Shown piece by piece: positions 32,971 to 39,426 of a stretch of DNA of 64,000 bases. The notes beneath the pieces are model-generated. The model saw nothing but the letters and a program-made list of their open reading frames with translations, made no database searches and was not told where the DNA came from. Source of the stretch: Azospirillum doebereinerae (GTDB taxonomy: Bacteria; Pseudomonadota; Alphaproteobacteria; Azospirillales; Azospirillaceae); assembly GCF_003989665.1 (NCBI RefSeq), contig NZ_RZIJ01000016.1, forward strand, positions 62,001-126,000, written 5' to 3'. Positions within the stretch are counted from its first letter, which is position 1, and every line of letters begins with the position of its first letter. A program made the position numbers and the translations under genes.

Positions 32971-33089
32971 GAATTTGGCCGAACTCCAGACAACCGCGAT
33001 CCGCCTTGCCATCGGGGAGCCTGAGTGTCCATCATCCCGGCCGCGCGCGTTCGTTCCGCGCCGGACGGAAGCGCCAAGGGAGAGTCCGC

Positions 33090-34148
33090 GTGACGACGCA
33101 CGAGACCGATCGGGATTCGACCGCCAAGACGCGCAAGCGGCGCTCCTCGCGTACCGGGCGCGCCACCATGGCCGACGTGGCCGGGCGGGCCGGCGTCAGC
33201 GCCATCACCGTGTCGCGCGCCTTCAAGCGGCCCGAACTGGTGGCGCCGGAGCTGCGCGAGCGCATCCTGGCCGAGGCGCAGGCCATGGGCTACGTCCCCA
33301 ACCAGGCGGCGAGCGCGCTGGCGTCCGCGCGCTCGATGACGGTCGCGGTGCTGATCCCGTCGATGACCAACACGGTGTTCGTCGAAACCCTGGCCGGCAT
33401 CCACGAGGTGCTGCACCCGCGCGGTTACCAGATCCTGATCGGGGTCTCGCACTACTCCCCGGTGGAGGAGGAGCGGCTGCTGCGCACCTACCTCCAGTTC
33501 CAGCCGGACGGCATCCTGCTGACCGGCAACGACCACACGGCGGCGACGCGGACCTACCTGACGGCGTTGCAACGCCCGACCGTCCATATGATGGAACTGC
33601 TGGACGATCCCGACAGCTACAGCGTTGGCTGCTCGCAGGTCGAGGGCGGGCGGCTGATGACCCGGCATCTGCTGGAGCGCGGCTACCGCCGCATCGGCTT
33701 CGCCGCCGTGCAGCTCGACCCCCGCACGCTGTCGCGGCTGGAAGGCTACCGGCAGGCCTTGCAGGAGGCCGGGCTGTACGACCCGGCGCGGGTGTGGCGG
33801 CGGGAGGAGCCCTCCTCGCTCAGCCTGGGCGCCTCCATGCTGGACCGGATGATCGACGAGAAGACCGACTGCGACGCCGTGTTCTTCTGCAACGACGATC
33901 TGGCGCAGGGCGCGCTGTTCCAGTGCCAGCGGCGCGGCATTCCGGTGCCCGGGCGGCTGGCCATCGCCGGCTTCAACGATCTGGCCGCCGCCGCCTGGAC
34001 GACGCCGACCCTGACCACGGTGGCGACGCCGCGCTACGCCATCGGCCGGCACTCGGCCGCCATGTTGCTCGACCTGATCGAGGGGCGGGAACCGGCGACG
34101 CACCGGATGGATCTGGGGCTGACCTTCATCCCGCGCGACAGCACCTGA
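33090..34148 (+). CDS. LacI-family regulator of the gluconate operon (GntR type)
   Basis: A 352-residue LacI-family repressor. After a basic leader, the helix-turn-helix and hinge read ATMADVAGRAGVSAITVSRAF, then YVPNQAASALASARS. The periplasmic-binding-protein-like effector domain follows from about residue 70 (VAVLIPSMTNTVF) to the end (LGLTFIPR). The specificity helix ITVSRAF and the two operators at 32647 and 32735 fit the gluconate-repressor branch. The GTG start at 33090 is chosen because AAGGGAGAG lies six bases upstream. A longer frame from 33006 has no similarity at its front. It probably represses gntK and the TRAP genes until gluconate or its phosphate binds. Confidence 0.9.
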   Translation: MTTHETDRDSTAKTRKRRSSRTGRATMADVAGRAGVSAITVSRAFKRPELVAPELRERILAEAQAMGYVPNQAASALASARSMTVAVLIPSMTNTVFVETLAGIHEVLHPRGYQILIGVSHYSPVEEERLLRTYLQFQPDGILLTGNDHTAATRTYLTALQRPTVHMMELLDDPDSYSVGCSQVEGGRLMTRHLLERGYRRIGFAAVQLDPRTLSRLEGYRQALQEAGLYDPARVWRREEPSSLSLGASMLDRMIDEKTDCDAVFFCNDDLAQGALFQCQRRGIPVPGRLAIAGFNDLAAAAWTTPTLTTVATPRYAIGRHSAAMLLDLIEGREPATHRMDLGLTFIPRDST

Positions 34149-34187
34149 AGCCCCGGATCCAGGCCTGGATGCAAAGGCCGGATCCGG

Positions 34188-35057
34188 TCACGCCGCGCAC
34201 AGTTCGAACAGCCAGTCCCGGAACGCCGCGAAGCCGGGCGCCCCGCGCCTCGTCGCGCGATAAACCAGATACCAGGACGACTCCATCGGCAGCGCCAGCG
34301 GGAACGGCGCCGCGAGCCGCCCGGCGGCGATGTCGTCCATGATGTAGGGTTGGGGCGCCAGCGCCACGCCGACCCCGTCGATCGCCGCCTGCAAGGTCAT
34401 CGCGTAGCTGCCGAAGGACAGCCCGTTGCTGTCCGGCGCCCCCGCCCCCGAAGCCGCCAGCCAACGCGGCCAGTCCGCCGCCCAATGGGACACGTGCAGC
34501 AAGGTGGCCGTCCGCAGATCCGCCGGGCGGTGGAAGGTGCACGCCAGGGACGGGGCGCAGACCGGCTGAAGGTTCGACGAGAACAGGTGCTCGGCCTCGT
34601 AACCCGGCCAGCGGCCGTCGCCGATCAGCACGGCGCAGGTCCATTCGTCGCTCATCGGGGCGCTGCCGCCGCCGGTGGCGATGCGGATCTCGATCTCGGG
34701 ATGCGCCATGTGGAAGCCCGACAGGCGCGGAATAAGCCAGCGGACCGCGAAGGTCGCCCCCAGCCCAACCGTCAGCACCGGCCCTGAGCGCATCGCCGAT
34801 ACCCGGTCCACCCTGTGGGCGATGGCGTCGAAGGCCTCGGTCAGGGTGGGGTGCAGCGCCCGCCCGCGTTCGGTCAGGGTCAGCGCGTTGGCCCGACGCT
34901 CGAACAGCGGGAAGCCCAGCCGTTCCTCCAGCAGCTTGACCATCCGGCTGACCGCCGCCTGGGAGACGTGCAGCTCCGCCGCCGCGCCGGTGAAGCTGCC
35001 GTGGCGGGCCGCCGCCTCGAAGGCGCGCAATCCGTTCAGCGAGGGCAGGCGACGCAT
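34188..35057 (-). CDS. LysR-family regulator (GcvA-like)
   Basis: A 289-residue LysR-type regulator of the GcvA/AmpR subgroup. The DNA-binding helix reads GSFTGAAAELHVSQAAVSRMVK after LPSLNGLRAFEAAARH. The effector domain begins near residue 92 (VLTVGLGATFAVRWLIPRL). ATG 35057 places MRRLPSLNGLRAF at the start, as in the family, whereas a longer frame to 35126 adds unrelated residues. It diverges from the TauE/SafE gene across 137 bp, so that exporter is the likely target. The ligand is unknown. Confidence 0.9.
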   Translation of the reverse strand: MRRLPSLNGLRAFEAAARHGSFTGAAAELHVSQAAVSRMVKLLEERLGFPLFERRANALTLTERGRALHPTLTEAFDAIAHRVDRVSAMRSGPVLTVGLGATFAVRWLIPRLSGFHMAHPEIEIRIATGGGSAPMSDEWTCAVLIGDGRWPGYEAEHLFSSNLQPVCAPSLACTFHRPADLRTATLLHVSHWAADWPRWLAASGAGAPDSNGLSFGSYAMTLQAAIDGVGVALAPQPYIMDDIAAGRLAAPFPLALPMESSWYLVYRATRRGAPGFAAFRDWLFELCAA

Positions 35058-35194
35058 CCGCTCTATCCTTACTTGACCCCAAGTTTTCCTGGCCCTGAGC
35101 ATCGGGCAATGCCGTTTGCGGCGCAAGCGTCCGCGTGCGAGCTTCCGACATCAGGTAAGGATTCCCCCGAGTCGCTCACTCCATAAGGTCTTTC

Positions 35195-35947
35195 ATGCTG
35201 ACGCTTCCGCTGATGGTGGGGCTTGGCCTCACCGTGCTCGTGACCTCGTTTTTGTCGGGCCTCTTCGGCATGGCCGGCGGCATGGTGCTGATGGGCCTGC
35301 TGCTGGTGCTGCTGCCGGTGCCGTCGGCCATGCTGCTGCACGGCATCACCCAGTTCACCTCCAACGGCTGGCGGGCGTGGCTGTGGCGGCGCCACGTGGA
35401 CTGGGGAATCGTCGGCCGCTTCGCGCTGGGCGCCGCAGCGGCGGGTGGAGCGTTCGCGCTGGTGGGGGCGGTGCCGGATCGCGGGGCCTCGCTGCTGCTG
35501 CTCGGGCTGACGCCCTTCCTGGCGCTCGCCGTCCCGCAGGCTTGGGCGCTGGACGCAAGGAAGCCCTTCCATGCCCTGCTGGCGGGCTTCCTGTGCATGG
35601 GAATCCAGCTTCTGGCTGGGATATCCGGGCCGCTGCTCGACGCGTTCTTCGTCCGCTCGGCGATGACCCGGCAGAGCGTCGTCGCCACCAAGGCCACCAC
35701 CCAGGTGTTCGGGCACGCGATCAAGGTCGCCTACTTCGCCCCGATGGTCGCGGACGCCCCCGGCGAGACCGTCGAGGCGGCCATCATCCTGATTTCCATC
35801 GTCATGGCCTTGCTGGGCACCAACCTGTCGCGGCAAGCGCTGGACCGCATGAGCGACACGCAGTTCCGCCTCTGGAGCCGCTATCTCGTGATGGGGACCG
35901 CCAGCGTCTATCTGAGCCAGGGCCTGTTCCTGCTGGCCTCGCACTGA
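35195..35947 (+). CDS. TauE/SafE-family membrane exporter
   Basis: A 250-residue membrane protein with about eight helices in two halves. TauE/SafE landmarks are FLSGLFGMAGGMVLMGLLL at residues 19-37 and the related second-half segment GISGPLLDAFFVRSAMTRQSVVATKA. The family moves small sulfonates, sulfite or other organic anions across the inner membrane. The substrate cannot be told here. The divergent GcvA-like gene probably controls it. The replication origin begins immediately downstream, so the gene marks the left border of the ori region. Confidence 0.88.
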   Translation: MLTLPLMVGLGLTVLVTSFLSGLFGMAGGMVLMGLLLVLLPVPSAMLLHGITQFTSNGWRAWLWRRHVDWGIVGRFALGAAAAGGAFALVGAVPDRGASLLLLGLTPFLALAVPQAWALDARKPFHALLAGFLCMGIQLLAGISGPLLDAFFVRSAMTRQSVVATKATTQVFGHAIKVAYFAPMVADAPGETVEAAIILISIVMALLGTNLSRQALDRMSDTQFRLWSRYLVMGTASVYLSQGLFLLASH

Positions 35948-35962
35948 GGCGAGCCAACTTAT

Positions 35963-36062
35963 CCTTACTCCCTGGGGGAACGCTCCCCCGCTTGGCGCCG
36001 ATGCGCGTTGCCCGCCCCCAAGCCGTAAGGATGGATTGGCGGGCATCCTTACGTCCGGGGGG
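35963..36062. repeat. Iteron cluster 1 (three copies)
   Basis: Copies at 35963-35978 (+, CCTTACTCCCTGGGGG), 36015-36030 (-, CCCCCAAGCCGTAAGG) and 36047-36062 (+, CCTTACGTCCGGGGGG). The invariant part is CCTTAC at one end and the G-run at the other. The copies point toward and away from each other rather than in tandem. Confidence 0.85.
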
Positions 36063-36128
36063 CGATGAACCCCTTGGAAAGCCGTTTTTTAGCGATGACG
36101 CGACTCGGCTTTGGAGAGGCGATGTCAA

Positions 36129-36241
36129 CCTTACCTCTTGGGGGCCGGATCCGGCGGGGGGTGCCCCCAGGGAGTAAGGATGAAGCCTGGATGGCCGGTT
36201 TCCAAGGCTTGCGCTTGGCACCACGCCCCCAAGCCGTAAGG
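36129..36241. repeat. Iteron cluster 2 (three copies)
   Basis: Copies at 36129-36144 (+, CCTTACCTCTTGGGGG), 36164-36179 (-, CCCCCAGGGAGTAAGG) and 36226-36241 (-). The last is identical to the copy at 36015-36030. The first is adjacent to the palindrome GCCGGATCCGGC. Confidence 0.85.
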
Positions 36242-36427
36242 AAAGCGGTGGCCGATTCGCCCTCGAATCGTGCACCGACCACCCGGCCGGCGGGTTTGTG
36301 GCCGGATCCGACTGCTGGTGGTGGGCGCTTTGGCGGCGTGTCCGCCGCGCCTGCGGACTCTGTTCCCCTTCTAAGAGGATTCATGGCCGCAAAAGCCCAA
36401 GGGAATCCGCGAGTCGGGGCCGATTAG

Positions 36428-36515
36428 CCTTACGGCTCGGGGGAACGAGCCTTACCGGGTGGGGGCGGATCCCCCACGCCCCAGGGCGTAAGGGTGATTC
36501 CCCCAGGCGGTAAGG
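36428..36515. repeat. Iteron cluster 3 (four copies)
   Basis: Copies at 36428-36443 and 36450-36465 (+), then 36478-36493 and 36500-36515 (-). Within each pair the starts are exactly 22 bp apart, two helical turns, so bound initiators would sit on one face of the DNA. The two pairs form a mirror-image block ending 90 bp before the Rep start codon. Confidence 0.87.
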
Positions 36516-36544
36516 ATGAATCGAAATCCGTGGACAAACCCTTT

Positions 36545-36567
36545 CCTTACTTGTTTTCGGTGTAAGG
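36545..36567. promoter_or_regulatory. Inverted iteron half-sites before the Rep gene, probable autoregulatory operator
   Basis: CCTTAC (36545-36550) and GTAAGG (36562-36567) are inverted halves of the iteron, without the G-runs, 38 bp upstream of the Rep start. In Rep_3 plasmids an inverted pair of iteron halves overlapping the rep promoter is bound by Rep dimers to repress its own gene. That role is inferred here. Confidence 0.6.
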
Positions 36568-36604
36568 ATTGATCTAGCTTCCGTCGGTTGCGGCGGAGGA
36601 CGGC

Positions 36605-37972
36605 ATGGCGGGAACGGGGCGCAGGAAGACGCGTGGAGCGGCGGGCGAGGACGCCGCGCCGTCGACGGGCCTTGCCGTCCTGGCGCCCGAGGATCTGGCC
36701 GGCGGCGGCGCGATCATCGACGGGGAGTCGGCCGAATCCGCCGGGATCGTCATGCCCAGCCTGCCGGCGCTGGCGGCGGAAACGGCCCCCCCGGCCGCCG
36801 GGCTGACCGCCCGCGTGGCGAGCGCCACCTTCGAGCGCGACGGCTACAAGCACCTGATCAAGGCGGCGGAGGCGGTCTACAGCTACCCGGCCAACGGCAC
36901 GCGGCTGTCGCTGCCGGCGCAGAAGATGCTGAACTTCATGATCCATCTGGCGGGCAGCCAGAACTTCGCCAACAAGCTCTACCGCCTGCCCAAGCGCGTG
37001 GTGCGCGGCAACCACAAGGGCAACGAGCGCATCTTCGACGCGGTGAAGGAGATCTTCGACTCCAGCCTCGTCGTCATCGGTCCGTTCCGGGGCCGCCGGT
37101 CGCGCGCCGAGCTGCGCATCCTCAGCAGCTACGTCCGCCCCGAGGAGGAGGAGGACAGCGAAGCCGCCGACATCCACTTCCAGTTCACCGACGCCTTCCT
37201 GGAGATCCAGCGCTCGTCCCAGCTCTGGGCCAAGCTGTCGGGGCCGGCGATGGTCAAGGTGACCAGCACCTACGCGCTGAAGCTCTACGAGATCGGCATG
37301 CAGCGCTACCAGATGGACTTCCCGTCCCTGGAGCTGGACATCGACACGCTGCGCAAGCTGCTGAACGTGCCGGAGGGCGCCTACAAGGATTTCGGCATCC
37401 TACGCACCCGCACCATCGACCGCGCCATCGTCGAGGTCAACCAGCTCGCCCCCTTCCGGGTGACGATGCCGGAGGACAAGATGAAGCGGAAGGGCCGCAA
37501 GGTGGAGGCCGTGACCCTGGATTTCCTCGCCAAGGACGAGGAGGAGGCCGCCGAGACCTATCTGGAGCGGGAACGCCACAGCGCCGGCCGCCGGGCGCGG
37601 CGGATCGGTACCGTGGACACCGTGGCGGAGGAGGCCGCAAGCCCCGTGGACGCCGGTCTGGCCGACCTCGGCCCCCTGCCCGACGCCGACGACGTGACCG
37701 CGTTGTGGGCCGCCCTGCTGCACGCGCTCAAGGGCAAGGTCCCGGCTCCGCTGCTGGCCTCGCTGGAGCCCGAACGCGTCGAGGAGGCGCCGCAGGGCGG
37801 GCGCCGGCTGGTCCTGAAGGCCGGCAACGCCGCCGTGGCCGACACGGCGCGGATGAACCACTGGCCGAGCTTCAAGTCGGCGCTGTCCTCGTTGACCAGC
37901 GGGATGATCGAGGACGTGACCTTCGACACGCCGGTCCGCCGCGCGGCGGCGAAGGCCTCCCCCAAGGCGTAA
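36605..37972 (+). CDS. Replication initiator protein, Rep_3 type
   Basis: A 455-residue plasmid initiator. The core (about residues 75-320) follows the paired winged-helix pattern of Rep_3 proteins. A first domain has ANGTRLSLPAQKMLNFM and a conserved block around SGPAMVKVTSTYALKLYEIG. A second has LDIDTLRKLLNVPEGAYKDF, LRTRTIDRAIVEVNQL and KRKGRKVEAVTLDF, the DNA-contacting part. Low-complexity tails flank the core (1-70, 330-400), making it longer than classic RepA/RepE proteins. ATG 36605 has GGAGGA five bases upstream. The gene reads away from the iterons. Its 3' end overlaps another iteron (37959-37974). No parA/parB genes follow. Confidence 0.88.
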   Translation: MAGTGRRKTRGAAGEDAAPSTGLAVLAPEDLAGGGAIIDGESAESAGIVMPSLPALAAETAPPAAGLTARVASATFERDGYKHLIKAAEAVYSYPANGTRLSLPAQKMLNFMIHLAGSQNFANKLYRLPKRVVRGNHKGNERIFDAVKEIFDSSLVVIGPFRGRRSRAELRILSSYVRPEEEEDSEAADIHFQFTDAFLEIQRSSQLWAKLSGPAMVKVTSTYALKLYEIGMQRYQMDFPSLELDIDTLRKLLNVPEGAYKDFGILRTRTIDRAIVEVNQLAPFRVTMPEDKMKRKGRKVEAVTLDFLAKDEEEAAETYLERERHSAGRRARRIGTVDTVAEEAASPVDAGLADLGPLPDADDVTALWAALLHALKGKVPAPLLASLEPERVEEAPQGGRRLVLKAGNAAVADTARMNHWPSFKSALSSLTSGMIEDVTFDTPVRRAAAKASPKA

Positions 37973-37974
37973 GG
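37959..37974 (-). repeat. Outlying iteron overlapping the Rep stop codon
   Basis: CCCCCAAGGCGTAAGG fits the iteron consensus at all fixed positions. It encodes the last residues of Rep and contains the TAA stop, so coding and binding functions share the same bases. Confidence 0.75.
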
Positions 37975-38009
37975 ATGGCGGGCGAACCTGTGCCCGTGTC
38001 CGTGGGGAG

Positions 38010-38041
38010 TTGCCCCTCTCCCACGGAGGAGAGAGGGGCAA
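38010..38041. terminator. Hairpin between convergent Rep and PspA-like genes
   Basis: TTGCCCCTCTC (38010-38020) pairs perfectly with GAGAGGGGCAA (38031-38041) around a ten-base loop, between the Rep stop and the oppositely directed PspA-like stop. On the minus strand the stem is preceded by TTTTCGTTTT but not followed by a T-run, so a bidirectional terminator is plausible but unproven. It resembles a half of the dispersed palindromes. Confidence 0.45.
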
Positions 38042-38051
38042 AACGAAAACG

Positions 38052-38819
38052 TCAGTGCTTGGCCTTCAGCGCGGACAGACGGTCGGACAGGCTGCTCGGC
38101 ACGGTCTTGCCCGAGGCGGCGGCCATCGCGGCGGCGATGTTCGGGTCGTCCTTCTCGGGCGCGGACGGGGTCAGCAGCTTGGCCTTGGCGTTGGCGGCCT
38201 CGGCGGCGGCCAGATCCTTGGCGGCGGTGTCCTGCATCGCCTTCAAGGCCACCGTCAGGCCGCTGGTGGCGCTCGCCAAGCCGGCGGTGCGGCGGGCGGC
38301 CTCGGCCTGGCGCTCGGCCATGCCGCGCTGCTGCTCGGCGCGGCCCATGTCGCGCTGGGCGCGGGTCAGGTCGGCGCGGGCCGACTTCAGCTTGGCGCCG
38401 GCGTCGGCGTAGCTCTTCTCCAGCATCTCCAGGAACTGGCGGGCGTCCACCGCGTCGCGCTCCTCGCGCTCGATGTCGGGGGCCATCTCCTCCAGCATGG
38501 CGACGATGGTCTCCAGGCTCTTCTCCAGCGCGGCCTTGCGCGACGCGTCGGTCTCGCCGTCGAGCTGGCGCTGCAGGTGCTCGGCCGCCGCCATGCGCTG
38601 GTTCGACAGCTTCTTGATCTCATCGGCCTCGCGCTGCTCGCGGTCGTAGATGGCGCGCCCCTCGGCCACCTGGCGGCCGAGGTCGTCGAGGTGCTGCTCC
38701 ATCGTCCGCAGCTCCGCCTCGGTGGCGGATTTGGGATCCCAACGCACCAGCGCCTCCATGGCGCCCTGGACGGCTTGGTCGGTCTTCACGCCGAGAAGGT
38801 TGCGGATGAACGAGATCAT
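38052..38819 (-). CDS. PspA/IM30-family protein, YjfJ-like
   Basis: A 255-residue, almost wholly helical protein with heptad-like coiled coil from about residue 30 to 200. It opens with FIRNLLGVKTDQAVQGAMEA, similar to the amphipathic helix region of PspA/Vipp1 proteins that bind stressed membranes. Coiled-coil segments such as QHLDDLGRQVAEGRAIYDRE and AKLKSARADLTRAQRDM fit the family. The companions DUF350 and DUF2491 recall E. coli yjfJ-yjfK-yjfL, so it is best called YjfJ-like. AGGAAA precedes ATG 38819. It is the last gene of a three-gene unit in which an iteron lies within the preceding gap. Confidence 0.8.
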   Translation of the reverse strand: MISFIRNLLGVKTDQAVQGAMEALVRWDPKSATEAELRTMEQHLDDLGRQVAEGRAIYDREQREADEIKKLSNQRMAAAEHLQRQLDGETDASRKAALEKSLETIVAMLEEMAPDIEREERDAVDARQFLEMLEKSYADAGAKLKSARADLTRAQRDMGRAEQQRGMAERQAEAARRTAGLASATSGLTVALKAMQDTAAKDLAAAEAANAKAKLLTPSAPEKDDPNIAAAMAAASGKTVPSSLSDRLSALKAKH

Positions 38820-38926
38820 GGGTCTGGTTTCCTGTCGATGGGTTGTTTGGAAGCGCGCGGCGCTTCAGCGGAACAGATGGTGAGGGGGGGCGCCGCTCTG
38901 CAAGACCCGCATAGCGAAGACCCCAT

Positions 38927-38942
38927 CCTTACTGCTTGGGGG
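38927..38942 (+). repeat. Outlying iteron between PspA-like and DUF350 genes
   Basis: CCTTACTGCTTGGGGG is a full match to the iteron consensus, 2.4 kb from the main cluster, and lies in the 134-bp gap between two genes of the stress module. Binding of the initiator there could affect copy control (handcuffing) or the PspA-like gene. Confidence 0.75.
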
Positions 38943-38953
38943 AAGATGCGTCC

Positions 38954-39379
38954 TCACCCCGCCATGGCGGCGGCGTTGATCACGGCGACGCCCAGCTGGA
39001 CGCCGACCAGCGCCGCCGCCGAGGCGACGTTGCCGGCCTCGATCTGGCCGCGCAGGTCGCGGATCATCAGGGTCGCGACCGCGAAGGCGACCAGTTGCAG
39101 GATCAGCGCGACCAGCCCCCACATCACGATGTCGAGGATGACCGTGCTGGTCGCCAGCGTCGCCGCCAGCGGGATGGCGAGCGCCACGATGGAGCCGCCC
39201 AGGGTCAGGCCGCCCGCCGCGTTGCCGTCGGAGACCAAGCGGCGTTCGTCGAAGGGGGTGATGCGGGTGTAGACGAAGACGCCCGCGACCAGCAGCGCCA
39301 GCGTGACGGCAAGCTGCAGCAGCAGGACCGGCAGGCCGGCGCCGAGCGCGCTGAGGATGGAACCGAAGGTGCTTTCCAT
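38954..39379 (-). CDS. DUF350 membrane protein, YjfL-like
   Basis: A 141-residue protein with four predicted helices (about 12-38, 55-78, 82-103, 118-139), matching DUF350. The typical TPFDERRLVSDGNAAGGLTLGG loop after the first helix and the second-half TLMIRDLRGQIEAGNVASA are visible. E. coli YjfL is the model member, of unknown function, encoded with a PspA-like protein and a DUF2491 protein. The same three families are neighbours here, so a shared envelope function is likely. Confidence 0.85.
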   Translation of the reverse strand: MESTFGSILSALGAGLPVLLLQLAVTLALLVAGVFVYTRITPFDERRLVSDGNAAGGLTLGGSIVALAIPLAATLATSTVILDIVMWGLVALILQLVAFAVATLMIRDLRGQIEAGNVASAAALVGVQLGVAVINAAAMAG

Positions 39380-39426
39380 GGGGCCGGCACTCGCTCAAGA
39401 ACGGGAAGGGATGGGGCGGGAAAGGA

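Larger units (their letters stand above)
32611..33089. other. Divergent control region between gluconokinase and LacI-type genes
   Basis: 479 bp without genes. From left to right it holds two related palindromic operators (32647-32662 and 32735-32748), then the paired repeat at 32856-32970, then the short leader of the regulator gene with AAGGGAGAG at 33076-33084. Promoters are presumably near the operators for the leftward operon and right of the repeat for the regulator. Confidence 0.55.
35963..36567. other. Iteron-type replication origin region
   Basis: A 605-bp gene-free segment upstream of the Rep gene with ten 16-bp iterons of consensus CCTTACNNCTTGGGGG in both orientations. A final inverted pair of half-sites lies at 36545-36567. 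Near-matches to DnaA boxes are TTATCCTTA (35959-35967) and CGTGGACAA (36529-36537), each seven of nine. An inverted repeat AAAGCCG/CGGCTTT (36078-36112) and a palindrome GCCGGATCCGGC (36144-36155) lie inside. The arrangement of iterons followed by a Rep_3 initiator is the standard layout of a theta-replicating plasmid origin. The strand-opening site is not identified. Confidence 0.8.

Noticed and set aside
35963..36515. Possible CRISPR array from the repeated 16-mers upstream of Rep
   Set aside because: Repeats are short, in both orientations, at unequal distances, and adjoin a Rep_3 initiator. No cas genes are present. Iterons explain them fully.
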